This document shows positions 26,494 through 33,690 of a stretch of 42,080 nt of DNA, piece after piece. Every line of letters begins with the position of its first letter. Position 1 is the first letter of the stretch. The position numbers and the translations under genes were made by a program. Under the pieces are notes generated by a model. That model searched no databases and was not told the origin of the DNA. It saw only the letters and a list, made by a program, of their open reading frames with translations. This DNA is from Candidatus Woesearchaeota archaeon (GTDB lineage: Archaea; Nanobdellota; Nanobdellia; Woesearchaeales; JAHWHD01): NCBI GenBank assembly GCA_019323525.1, contig JAHWHD010000060.1:1-42080 (forward strand). Reading direction: 5' to 3'.

Positions 26494-27653
26494 AAAAAAT
26501 CTTGGAAATTTTTGGAAATGACGCGTCTAACACAGAGTTAGACAAACTAGTTTATTCATACGACGCATCAACAATAAAAGGTGCAGCAGATTTAATCGTC
26601 TGGCCATCTTCAATTCTACAGATTCGAAAGTTAATATCCCTTGCAAACAGGTCTGATTTCAATATAGTTGTCAGAGGCGCAGGCACAGGCTTAGTTGGAG
26701 GCGCCGTTCCAAACCATTCGATTGTAATGGACATATCAAAGATGAATAAGATATTAGAATTTAACAATGATGAAAAAACAGTAATTGTCGAACCAGGAGT
26801 AATCTTATCTGAACTAAACATAGCACTAAAAAGATTCGGCCTGTTCTTCCCTGTAGTTCCTTCATCACATACCTCGTGCACCATCGGCGGTATGATTGCG
26901 ACGAATGCTGTAGGAAACAGAGCATTAAAATATGGAAGAACAAGCGATTGGGTGCGTTCTTTAGAGGTTGTCGACGGAACTGGAAAACATATTCCGATAA
27001 AGGACCCTGAAAAAATTTGCGGAACAGAAGGTACAATCGCGGTGGTAGTCAAAGCAGAACTAAAGTTGGCTCCACTCATAAAAAATACGTCAATGGAAAT
27101 ATTAAAATTCGACCAAATCTCAGAGTTAATTACAAAAGTTGAAGAGCTTAAGTCATTTCCTTCGGTGCTTGCTTTAGAATTTGTTAGCAAAACAGCCTCT
27201 TTAATATGTGATGAAGACGATAAACACACACTTTTTGTTGAATTTGAAGGCGAGTCCGGCAACATCACAGATCCAGATGAAATTCAAAGAATCTGGTCCT
27301 TTAGAGAATCCTTTGGCCAGATACTCGCTTCAAAAGGTTACTGCATTACCGAAGATCCAATCATCCCTTTTGAAAAAATGAACAGATTCTTGGATTGGCT
27401 CAGAAAAAACAAAATCCCTGCATTCGGCCATATTGGAGTAGGAATCATTCATCCAAGGTTCAAGCACCATTCTGAACATCTTATTAAAAATATGTTTGAT
27501 TTAGTATTGAAACTGGGCGGAAGCGTAACTGGTGAACACGGCATAGGTTTATCGAAAAAAGAATATGTTTCAGTCTCAAAAAAACAAGAAATTGCCACTC
27601 TAAAACAAAAATACGACCCTAAAAACATTCTCAATAGAGGAAAGATCATATGA
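26490..27653 (+). CDS. FAD-linked oxidase, GlcD/D-lactate dehydrogenase type
   Basis: 387 aa flavoprotein of the vanillyl-alcohol-oxidase/PCMH superfamily. The FAD-binding core shows VVRGAGTGLVGGAVP near 60-74 and SSHTSCTIGGMIATNAVGN near 125-142; the C-terminal cap ends with the hallmark GEHGIGLSKKEY. These enzymes oxidise 2-hydroxy acids such as D-lactate or glycolate. It is about 70-100 residues shorter than bacterial GlcD, mostly in the cap domain. It lies between the CCG protein and a two-cluster ferredoxin with 4-bp overlaps on both sides, giving a three-subunit complex. The actual substrate cannot be told from sequence. Confidence 0.9.
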   Translation: MKKILEIFGNDASNTELDKLVYSYDASTIKGAADLIVWPSSILQIRKLISLANRSDFNIVVRGAGTGLVGGAVPNHSIVMDISKMNKILEFNNDEKTVIVEPGVILSELNIALKRFGLFFPVVPSSHTSCTIGGMIATNAVGNRALKYGRTSDWVRSLEVVDGTGKHIPIKDPEKICGTEGTIAVVVKAELKLAPLIKNTSMEILKFDQISELITKVEELKSFPSVLALEFVSKTASLICDEDDKHTLFVEFEGESGNITDPDEIQRIWSFRESFGQILASKGYCITEDPIIPFEKMNRFLDWLRKNKIPAFGHIGVGIIHPRFKHHSEHLIKNMFDLVLKLGGSVTGEHGIGLSKKEYVSVSKKQEIATLKQKYDPKNILNRGKII

Positions 27654-27988
27654 CGGACGTAACCAAATGTACTAACTGCGGACTATGTAGGAGGAGCTGT
27701 CCGATTTATAGAGTTACATTGAACGAATCAGATTCCCCAAGGGGCAAGGCAATCCTGCTAAAAAACAACATAATATCGGAGCATATTCTAAAGTGCACAC
27801 TGTGCAAATCCTGCGAAGATAAATGTCCTTTGAAAATTGATTTTGAAATTACAAAATTAAGAGCTAAACTTGCACACACCAAAGAAACTCCTGCAAATAA
27901 GAAGATGATAGAAAACATAAGAGCTCACGGTAATCCCTTTGGCAAGAAAGAAAATGGTAAGATGCCTGACGATTTATATTGCTGCTAA
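27650..27988 (+). CDS. Two-[4Fe-4S] ferredoxin-type subunit (GlcF N-terminal/HdrC type)
   Basis: 112 aa. Two classic CxxCxxCxxxCP motifs, CTNCGLCRRSCP at residues 7-18 and CTLCKSCEDKCP near 50-61, bind two [4Fe-4S] clusters. The spacing, with a helical RGKAILLKN-type insert between them, is that of the HdrC or GlcF N-terminal domain. Closing residues are Cys-Cys. It overlaps the FAD-oxidase gene by 4 bp and is the last gene of the operon, serving as the electron wire between flavoprotein and CCG protein. Confidence 0.88.
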   Translation: MTDVTKCTNCGLCRRSCPIYRVTLNESDSPRGKAILLKNNIISEHILKCTLCKSCEDKCPLKIDFEITKLRAKLAHTKETPANKKMIENIRAHGNPFGKKENGKMPDDLYCC

Positions 27989-27994
27989 GGAAAC

Positions 27995-28005
27995 ATTTAT
28001 ATATA
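27995..28005 (+). promoter_or_regulatory. TATA element for the small membrane protein gene
   Basis: ATTTATATATA, preceded by AAAC as in the promoter at 2438. The expected start is about 20 nt before the ATG at 28050, with GAGGTGA at 28038-28044 as ribosome site. Confidence 0.55.
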
Positions 28006-28049
28006 CAAGATTCTTTAATTTTACCATAATTTGAAAAGAGGTGAAGCAA

Positions 28050-28259
28050 ATGGTTGCAGTTTTAGGAATACCTGAAGTCACTCTAAGTATCATTATCGGC
28101 GTATTGGCTGCTATAGTATACAGTTTAAGGGTTTTAGTTCTAATGGATAGAAAAATTGCCCGTGTAGAGAACCACATAGAAAAGATAGCATCAGCAATAC
28201 TTAGAGAAGAGACAAGGATAGAAAAAATGTTAAAACGAAAGAAACCACGCAAAAAATAA
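28050..28259 (+). CDS. Small single-span membrane protein with charged coiled tail (unknown)
   Basis: 69 aa from the ATG at 28050, chosen because GAGGTGA stands just upstream; the frame also allows a GTG at 28041. Residues about 5-30 form one membrane helix (VTLSIIIGVLAAIVYSLRVLVL). The rest is an amphipathic helix with heptad-like spacing ending in a Lys/Arg cluster, so it should be cytoplasmic. This is a real gene by promoter, ribosome site and composition, but I do not recognise a family. It is followed 15 bp later by the nuclease gene and is probably cotranscribed with it. Confidence 0.65.
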   Translation: MVAVLGIPEVTLSIIIGVLAAIVYSLRVLVLMDRKIARVENHIEKIASAILREETRIEKMLKRKKPRKK

Positions 28260-28274
28260 TTCTTTTCTTTTAAA

Positions 28275-28901
28275 ATGATCAAACACATTTCTTTTAAACA
28301 TGGGTGGTTCTATCATTATAGATTGCATACATTGAAGATTGCAAAACTTTGTAAAGACAACTTATCCAATCTAAAATCTTACCTTGACCAGATTTTCCAA
28401 TCTTGCCCTGACAAATACTTTGTCTCTGGACCAAGGTCTTCTGCATTAAAATTTAATATTGAAAATTTAGATATTCATGAAGTTAATGGCCACGAGGTGA
28501 CTGATTTGGCTAAAAAAGGACTTGAAAACCCAAGAGAGCTGAGCGCACACTCCAAGGTACAGCTTTTTATGCTTGAGAGAGACAATAAAACTCTGGCTGT
28601 TGAAGTGCCTCTCTGGCTACACCCAGAGGAATTAGAAACATACGAAGACCTATTTAATACAACAGAACCTCTCACAGGCCACATAGACGCGCTAAGAATA
28701 GAAGACAACAAGATCTGGATTTGGGATTACAAACCAGGAGCTGATAAAGAAAAGTTCGCAGCAACACAAGTTTACTTTTATGCTTATATGCTAAGTAAAA
28801 GGACAAGAATCCCATTGCAAGAGTTCAGGTGCGGGTATTTTGATGATAATACTGCATTTATTTTCGATCCATCAAAAAATGACATTCAAGCAAATTATTA
28901 A
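28275..28901 (+). CDS. PD-(D/E)XK superfamily nuclease, Cas4/RecB-like
   Basis: 208 aa. The catalytic core is at the C-terminal half: E110 in AVEVPLW, D138 in TGHIDAL, D151-Y-K153 in WIWDYKPGA, then Q165 and Y169 in TQVYFYAYML. This order of motifs is that of RecB-type nucleases such as Cas4. The four Cys that hold the Fe-S cluster in Cas4 are not seen as a clear set; only scattered Cys occur. No CRISPR array or other cas gene is in the window, so a repair or DNA-processing role is more likely. Its 3' end overlaps the isomerase gene by 23 bp. Confidence 0.75.
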   Translation: MIKHISFKHGWFYHYRLHTLKIAKLCKDNLSNLKSYLDQIFQSCPDKYFVSGPRSSALKFNIENLDIHEVNGHEVTDLAKKGLENPRELSAHSKVQLFMLERDNKTLAVEVPLWLHPEELETYEDLFNTTEPLTGHIDALRIEDNKIWIWDYKPGADKEKFAATQVYFYAYMLSKRTRIPLQEFRCGYFDDNTAFIFDPSKNDIQANY

Positions 28902-29775
28902 AGATATAAGATCCTTGAAGATTCAAGGAGCGCAAGCAGTAGCAAAATCTGCAGTTAAAGCACTGCAATTAGTTGGGAACTCCCGTGCAAAGACTTCATC
29001 AGAACTCATTTCAAACCTAAGAAAGGCAAGGACAATATTGTTCAAATCAAGGCCAACAGAACCTGCGATGAGAAACGCTTTAAACTACATTTTATATCAA
29101 TTAGGAGGAAAAGATATAATGGACGTGAGAAAACAGCTAAAATTCAGGTCTCATAAGGCATTAAGCCATTTTATAGAATCTGAAAGGCTAATTACACAAT
29201 ATGGTTCAAGGTTGATAAAAAACAACTCTATAATATATACCCACTGCCACTCTTCTACTGTAATCAATATACTTAAAGAAGCAAGGACAACAAAAAAATT
29301 TGAGGTTCATAACACAGAAACCCGGCCTTTATACCAGGGCAGAAAGACAGCCAAAGAATTAACAGCCCTGAAGATCCCCGTTTTCCATTTTGTAGATTCT
29401 GCTGCAAGATTAGCACTAAAGGACGCAGATATAATGCTGCTTGGTGCAGATGCAATAACTTCAACTGGCAAAGTCATTAATAAAATAGGCTCAGAACTAA
29501 TCGCAGAAGCTGCAGAACGCTATCAAATCCCTCTGTACATCTGCACAGATTCATGGAAATACGACCCAAAAACGCCGTTTGGATTCGACGAACCTATTGA
29601 AGATAGGTCTGTCACAGAAGTTTGGCCTAATGCTCCCAAAAAAGTAAAGATAATGAACCCTGCCTTTGAAAAGATAGACCCTAGTCTGATTGCAGGAATT
29701 ATTTCAGAATTAGGGATTTTTTCGCCAGAATCTTTTATTCAAGAGATAAGGACTGTTTACGACTTTTTGTCCTAG
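28879..29775 (+). CDS. Ribose-1,5-bisphosphate isomerase (eIF2B-alpha-related)
   Basis: 298 aa from the ATG at 28879; the upstream extension overlaps the nuclease gene and is not needed. It belongs to the eIF2B/MtnA/R15P-isomerase family, with the motif ETRPLYQGRKTAKEL near 147-161. The catalytic pair of the isomerase is conserved: Cys123 in THCHSSTV and Asp191 in LLGADAIT, followed by GKVINKIGS. In archaea this enzyme converts ribose-1,5-bisphosphate to ribulose-1,5-bisphosphate in AMP degradation, upstream of form III RuBisCO. AMP phosphorylase and RuBisCO are not in the window. An alternative is a non-catalytic aIF2B homologue, less likely given the two residues. Confidence 0.83.
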   Translation: MTFKQIIKDIRSLKIQGAQAVAKSAVKALQLVGNSRAKTSSELISNLRKARTILFKSRPTEPAMRNALNYILYQLGGKDIMDVRKQLKFRSHKALSHFIESERLITQYGSRLIKNNSIIYTHCHSSTVINILKEARTTKKFEVHNTETRPLYQGRKTAKELTALKIPVFHFVDSAARLALKDADIMLLGADAITSTGKVINKIGSELIAEAAERYQIPLYICTDSWKYDPKTPFGFDEPIEDRSVTEVWPNAPKKVKIMNPAFEKIDPSLIAGIISELGIFSPESFIQEIRTVYDFLS

Positions 29776-30474
29776 CTATCTATTTTTCTTTCTAGAACTT
29801 ACGCGCATCTTCGCAGGCTTAACTTTTTTTTTTGCTTTCTTTTGATTAACTTTTTTAACAAGCCTTTTTGCACCTTTAGACCTTTTAGATTTTGCAGGCT
29901 TAGACATCTTCTTGACCGGCTTAGCTTTCTTTTTCTGCTTATTCACAATTCTTACTTTTTTGTATTGTTTTTTAAGTTCAGATTCTAATAATATAATCTC
30001 TTTCTCAATCTCCATAATCTTCTGTGTGTTATCCTCTTGTTCGATCAGATTTCCGCATTCAGGACACTTAAATTCAAAATTCATAGACTGCTCAAAATCA
30101 AGCCTAATACATTTGTTAGGGCACAAAAAGAACTGTTCATCTCTTTCTCTCTGGATTCTTTCCCTGAGTTTTTCAAGCCTTCTTTTTTTCAACTGGAATA
30201 TGAGGTACTTGATTTTCTTAGTATCAAAAGTCCAGTAATAGATATACCAGCCCTTTTTCTTATCTTTTTTTCGTGTAAAAGAGACTAGATTCACATTATA
30301 AAGCCTGTAAAGCATATTTCTAGTGATATTGATTTCCTTTTTGATGGCTTCTGCAAGCTTAAATTCAGAAACATTTTTCTTGTTTTTAAGTTTCCTAACT
30401 AAAGGAACAACATCCTCTCCAGCAAGCTCTTCAATAACCCTATCAACAACCGAATTAGTTATTTTCATATTCAT
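29776..30474 (-). CDS. tfe: Transcription factor E alpha subunit, with a basic tail
   Basis: TFE stabilises the open complex of archaeal RNA polymerase. 232 aa. The extended winged helix occupies residues 1-95; a Lys/Arg-rich helix follows; the zinc ribbon has C118, C122, C137 and C140. After a short coiled segment (about 148-170) the protein ends in a tail of about 60 residues that is mostly Lys, Arg, Ala and Pro (177-232). Typical archaeal TFE stops soon after the ribbon, so the tail is an addition. Two ATG codons compete (30474 and 30468, MNM). The gene is alone on its strand, convergent with the isomerase gene at its end. Confidence 0.9.
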   Translation of the reverse strand: MNMKITNSVVDRVIEELAGEDVVPLVRKLKNKKNVSEFKLAEAIKKEINITRNMLYRLYNVNLVSFTRKKDKKKGWYIYYWTFDTKKIKYLIFQLKKRRLEKLRERIQRERDEQFFLCPNKCIRLDFEQSMNFEFKCPECGNLIEQEDNTQKIMEIEKEIILLESELKKQYKKVRIVNKQKKKAKPVKKMSKPAKSKRSKGAKRLVKKVNQKKAKKKVKPAKMRVSSRKKNR

Positions 30475-30567
30475 TTCTAATATTTATATGCAATATATGT
30501 ATTTAAGGATTTAAAAACCTTTCGTTTTTTTAGTACCGCTCAATAGTTAACAGATTGCTTTTTTTGG

Positions 30568-30653
30568 TGTTAGTCTATTTAACTAATTTCTTTATATTGG
30601 TGCAGCTTTCCTCTTTCTGTCCTCTCTATTGTTTCTTTGTTAGTCAATTTAAC
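30568..30653 (+). repeat. Direct repeat TGTTAGTCWATTTAAC, two copies
   Basis: TGTTAGTCTATTTAAC (30568-30583) and TGTTAGTCAATTTAAC (30638-30653) differ by one base and start exactly 70 bp apart. They lie in the 220-bp gap between tfe and hjc, and both are read as GTTAAAT-GACTAACA on the minus strand. Possible paired regulator sites upstream of tfe. Nothing else is seen in this gap except TATA-like AT-rich DNA near 30480-30515. Confidence 0.6.
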
Positions 30654-30694
30654 ATCTGGTGATTGGACCATAGAATCCTCAACTAAGCCAATAA

Positions 30695-31084
30695 TCAACT
30701 AACCAACTCTTCAAACAATAGGCCTTTCAGTTTAACAAGTTCCCTTGTTATGATGTAATGCTTTTGAGAAACCAGTAAATCCTCAATCATCAAAAAAAAC
30801 CATTTTTCATTATTGAATCTTATTCCTACCCAGGGTTCTGCTGCGAATCTTTCGCAGTATTCTATGAGCTGTCCAATTTCAGTTTTACTAAGGTATTTAG
30901 AATCTCCTTTTACTGCTTTACACTCTATAGCCAGTTTTCTGTGTTTATTTCCTGCTACAATATCCGGACAAGGATATTGTGATGATCCTGAACCCGCCAC
31001 CCTTATCGCAGCCCATCCTTGAACGCTCCAAAAAAGGTGTATGAGTTCTCTCTCAGCATTTGTTCCTTTAGATTTTCTGCTCAT
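30695..31084 (-). CDS. hjc: Holliday junction resolvase Hjc
   Basis: Homodimeric nuclease that cuts four-way DNA junctions during recombinational repair. 129 aa, normal length. The archaeal Hjc signature is complete: KGTNAERELIHLF with E11, RVAGSGSSQYPCPDIVAG with D41, and AIECKAVK with E54 and K56 forming the PD-(D/E)XK site. One base separates its start codon from the RNase Z stop, so the two genes are one minus-strand operon. Confidence 0.95.
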   Translation of the reverse strand: MSRKSKGTNAERELIHLFWSVQGWAAIRVAGSGSSQYPCPDIVAGNKHRKLAIECKAVKGDSKYLSKTEIGQLIEYCERFAAEPWVGIRFNNEKWFFLMIEDLLVSQKHYIITRELVKLKGLLFEELVS

Positions 31085-31085
31085 C

Positions 31086-31976
31086 CTATACCTTGAATCT
31101 CATAAAATCATTTGCGCAAAATACATTATCAAAATACGTTCTAGCCTCTTCTTCTATCTCTTGCGAATCTTTGTATCTAAGGCTGAAATGAGTTAGAACT
31201 AGCTTTTTTGCATTGCCTCTGTTTGCAATCAGTCCCGCCTCTTTAGCAGTAAGATGGAGCCTGTCTTCGGCTTTGTCTCTGTCCTTATCTAGAAATGTAG
31301 ACTCTGATATCAAGAGATCTGCGTCTTCGGCAATCTTAACGCAATTATTGCACATCCCTGTGTCTCCTATGTAAGCAACGATCTTTCCTTTAACCTCATA
31401 GGTCACATCCTCTGCTTTGATCTTCTTTCCTTTGAATATTACATCCATACCTTTCTGCAGATTACCTAGCAAAGGACCCTCTCGCATGCCCAACTTCTTA
31501 ATCTTCTTAACATCAATCCTTCTCTTCGGTTTTTCAACAAACCTGTACCCTCTGGAAAGGGGTTTGTGGTTCAGGACAAAGCTTTCTAGATAGTAATCTT
31601 CACATTCATAAAAAATCCCCTCTTTCAAATCCGTAACATCAAAATCTATACTTCCCCTAGACTCAAACGCCTTTAGCATGTACCCCATATGTTCTTTCGA
31701 TCCTTTCGGCCCAAATATCAGAAGTTTTTTACTGTACTCTGACATACCCATAGTCTGAATCAGTCCAGGAATTCCTAGGACATGATCTCCATGCCAGTGG
31801 CTAATCAAAAGCTTTGTTATTTTGGCAGGTTTAACCCCTGCAATCTTAAGCTGCCTTTGGGTTCCTTCCCCGCAATCCATCAAGATGTGCTCTCCTTTAT
31901 ACGTCAAAAGAATCGCAGGGTGGCTTCTATCCTTTGTTGGCTGTGTACAAGACGTGCCTAAAAACATTATTTCCAT
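31086..31976 (-). CDS. rnz: Ribonuclease Z (tRNA 3' endonuclease)
   Basis: Zinc-dependent metallo-beta-lactamase-fold nuclease that removes the 3' trailer of pre-tRNA. 296 aa from the ATG at 31976 (MEIMFLGTSC, the usual family start); an 18-residue extension to 32030 would read through the promoter and is rejected. The metal motif HWHGDH is at 60-65, with further His ligands at NHKPLSRG, GDTGMCNNC (Asp) and LTHFSLR (His). The exosite region SRGYRF is present. Transcription is expected to be leaderless from the TATA box shared with endA. Confidence 0.93.
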   Translation of the reverse strand: MEIMFLGTSCTQPTKDRSHPAILLTYKGEHILMDCGEGTQRQLKIAGVKPAKITKLLISHWHGDHVLGIPGLIQTMGMSEYSKKLLIFGPKGSKEHMGYMLKAFESRGSIDFDVTDLKEGIFYECEDYYLESFVLNHKPLSRGYRFVEKPKRRIDVKKIKKLGMREGPLLGNLQKGMDVIFKGKKIKAEDVTYEVKGKIVAYIGDTGMCNNCVKIAEDADLLISESTFLDKDRDKAEDRLHLTAKEAGLIANRGNAKKLVLTHFSLRYKDSQEIEEEARTYFDNVFCANDFMRFKV

Positions 31977-31998
31977 GATTAAGTTAAAACCAATAACA

Positions 31999-32006
31999 TT
32001 TATAAA
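31999..32006. promoter_or_regulatory. Single palindromic TATA box shared by divergent rnz and endA
   Basis: TTTATAAA reads identically on both strands. Its centre at 32002.5 is exactly 26.5 nt from the rnz ATG (31976, minus) and 26.5 nt from the endA ATG (32029, plus), the spacing expected for leaderless transcription in each direction. No other TATA element lies in the 52-bp gap. Confidence 0.7.
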
Positions 32007-32028
32007 GATTGTGTGTTTTAAGAGTTTC

Positions 32029-32559
32029 ATGTCAAAACAAAGGATTAGTGCAACTTTTATGGATGAGTTCGTTTTAACAGAGGACTCTGATGAAGCAAGA
32101 GAGCTTTACAATCAAAGCAGATTCGGAAGCATTGAAGACAACAGGGTAAAACTTTCTTTACTCGAATCATTATATCTTGTAGAAAAGACCAAAATCGACG
32201 TTTACAATAAAAGAAAAACATTGATGACTAAGGAACAGCTGATCAAGAAATCTAACAAAATAGAACCTAATTTCTGGGTAAGGTACTGCGTTTTTCGCGA
32301 CTTTAGGAATCGCGGCTATGTGATCAAAACAGCGCTCAAGTTTGGCGCAGATTTTAGGGTATACGATCGTGGAGTAAAACCTGGTGAAGACCATGCGAAA
32401 TGGGTTGTTTTCCCAGTCCATGAAGGTTCAACACTGACTTGGCACGAATTCTCCGCAAAAAATCGCGTAGCCCACAGCACCAGAAAACGCCTTCTTATTG
32501 GAGTGGTTGACGACGAGTCAGATGTGACCTACTATGAGATTAGGTGGGTTAGACCATAG
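32029..32559 (+). CDS. endA: tRNA-splicing endonuclease EndA
   Basis: Cuts pre-tRNA introns at the bulge-helix-bulge. 176 aa, the size of homodimer- or homotetramer-type archaeal subunits. Catalytic triad positions are recognisable: Tyr in DFRVYDRG (about 111), His in EDHAKWVVFPV (about 125) and Lys in STRKRLLIGVVD (about 156). The start at 32029 is set by the TATA box 26.5 nt upstream; the frame is open for 69 more codons into rnz but without support. Diverges from rnz, the other tRNA end-processing nuclease, around one TATA box. Confidence 0.92.
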   Translation: MSKQRISATFMDEFVLTEDSDEARELYNQSRFGSIEDNRVKLSLLESLYLVEKTKIDVYNKRKTLMTKEQLIKKSNKIEPNFWVRYCVFRDFRNRGYVIKTALKFGADFRVYDRGVKPGEDHAKWVVFPVHEGSTLTWHEFSAKNRVAHSTRKRLLIGVVDDESDVTYYEIRWVRP

Positions 32560-32561
32560 AT

Positions 32562-32572
32562 AAATATATAAA
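32562..32572 (+). promoter_or_regulatory. TATA element for the winged-helix/lipoprotein operon
   Basis: AAATATATAAA, centred about 28 nt before the ATG at 32596, starting 3 nt after the endA stop. Predicts a leaderless first gene. Confidence 0.55.
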
Positions 32573-32595
32573 CTCTCTCGAATATTCCTCAACGC

Positions 32596-33690
32596 ATGGA
32601 TTTCAAAGAAAAAATAATCTCGTTCATCACATCAAAAGGCCCACTCCTTCCTAGAGATATTGTCAAGGAATTCAAGTTAAGCTTAACTCTTGCAGGAGCG
32701 TATCTTTCAGAGTTAGTATCATCAAAAAAAATAATGTATTCTCAAGCAAAGATAGGTGGCTCTCCGCTATACTTTCTAGAAACCCAAAGAAATCAAATTG
32801 AAGCCAGGCTTTCTTCTTATTTAAATCAAAAAGATAGAGATGCACTCGAGGTTCTCAAAAACGAAAAAATATTGCCAGATAAAGACCAAACTCCCTTAAT
32901 AAGAGTGTCATTACGAAATATTAAGGACTTTGCTGTTCCTTTAACAGTTAATTTGAAGACATCAAAGGAACTTTACTGGAAATGGCACCTAACCTCTAAT
33001 GAAGAAGCAGAGACCATCATACGCTCATTGCTTGAGAGATTGGTGCCAACTGAAGAAGCTTGGAAAGATGAGCAATCGACTGCAAAACCATCAGAAAATC
33101 TGCCAAGACCAGAAAAGCTTGATACAGAAAATCTAGAAAAAACCGAATCAAAAGATTTAGAAGAACCAAAGAAAGCAAAAGAACAAGAAGAGTCGCAACA
33201 GACAAAAGAAGAAAAAACAGAAACTAAAGAGGATTCAGCTGAACAACCCGAAAAACAACTCAAAAAAGAAACTAAACCTTGTGAGCCAAAACCAAAGAAG
33301 CAAATACCTAAAAAAGAAGAGCAGGTTAAACTAAAGCAAGATATCGATTCTGATTCCGATGATTCTGAAGACGACGAATTCTATCTCGAGGTTTCAAATT
33401 ATTTAACCTCAAAAAATATCTCAATCAAAAAACACGAAGTTATAAAGAAAAAGTCAGAGATAGACTTGGTAATTAAAATTGAAACATCACTAGGAGACAT
33501 GGACTTTTACTGCAAAGCAAGGAACAAGAAACGTTGTAACGAAGCCGATCTTTCCACAGCCTTTGTACAAGGTGAACTCAGAAAATTACCTGTAATCTTT
33601 CTAACAACAGGAGATCTGACAAAAAAAGCAAAAGAGTTATTAAGTAAAGAGTTTAAAAACATCATAATAAACAAGATTGAGGTGGTATAA
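32596..33690 (+). CDS. Winged-helix protein with acidic/basic linker and degenerate nuclease-like domain
   Basis: 364 aa in three parts. Residues 1-60 look like a winged helix (LPRDIVKEFKLSLTLAGAYLSELVSSKKIMY). Residues about 155-255 are a low-complexity Glu/Lys/Pro/Gln linker. Residues about 258-364 resemble the restriction-endonuclease-like fold: EIDLV, a strand with FYCKARNKKR, then ADLSTAFVQGELRKLPVIFLTTG. In that last part the (D/E)XK acid is replaced (Tyr-Cys-Lys), so cleavage is doubtful and the domain may only bind nucleic acid. Function unknown. The stop shares a base with the next start codon. Confidence 0.75.
   Translation: MDFKEKIISFITSKGPLLPRDIVKEFKLSLTLAGAYLSELVSSKKIMYSQAKIGGSPLYFLETQRNQIEARLSSYLNQKDRDALEVLKNEKILPDKDQTPLIRVSLRNIKDFAVPLTVNLKTSKELYWKWHLTSNEEAETIIRSLLERLVPTEEAWKDEQSTAKPSENLPRPEKLDTENLEKTESKDLEEPKKAKEQEESQQTKEEKTETKEDSAEQPEKQLKKETKPCEPKPKKQIPKKEEQVKLKQDIDSDSDDSEDDEFYLEVSNYLTSKNISIKKHEVIKKKSEIDLVIKIETSLGDMDFYCKARNKKRCNEADLSTAFVQGELRKLPVIFLTTGDLTKKAKELLSKEFKNIIINKIEVV

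Noticed and set aside
28275..28901. Idea that the nuclease is part of a CRISPR-Cas system
   Set aside because: No CRISPR repeats and no other cas gene are visible anywhere in the window, and the usual Cas4 cysteine set is not evident.
31822..32028. 69-codon N-terminal extension of EndA
   Set aside because: It lies inside rnz on the opposite strand and upstream of the TATA box; the protein from 32029 already has family length.
31977..32030. 18-residue N-terminal extension of RNase Z
   Set aside because: It would include the promoter DNA; family members start at the MEIMFLGTS position and the TATA box is 26.5 nt from that ATG.
33017..33263. Ser- and Phe-rich antisense open frames over the linker of the winged-helix gene
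   Set aside because: They arise from the Glu/Lys/Ser-rich linker codons read on the other strand.
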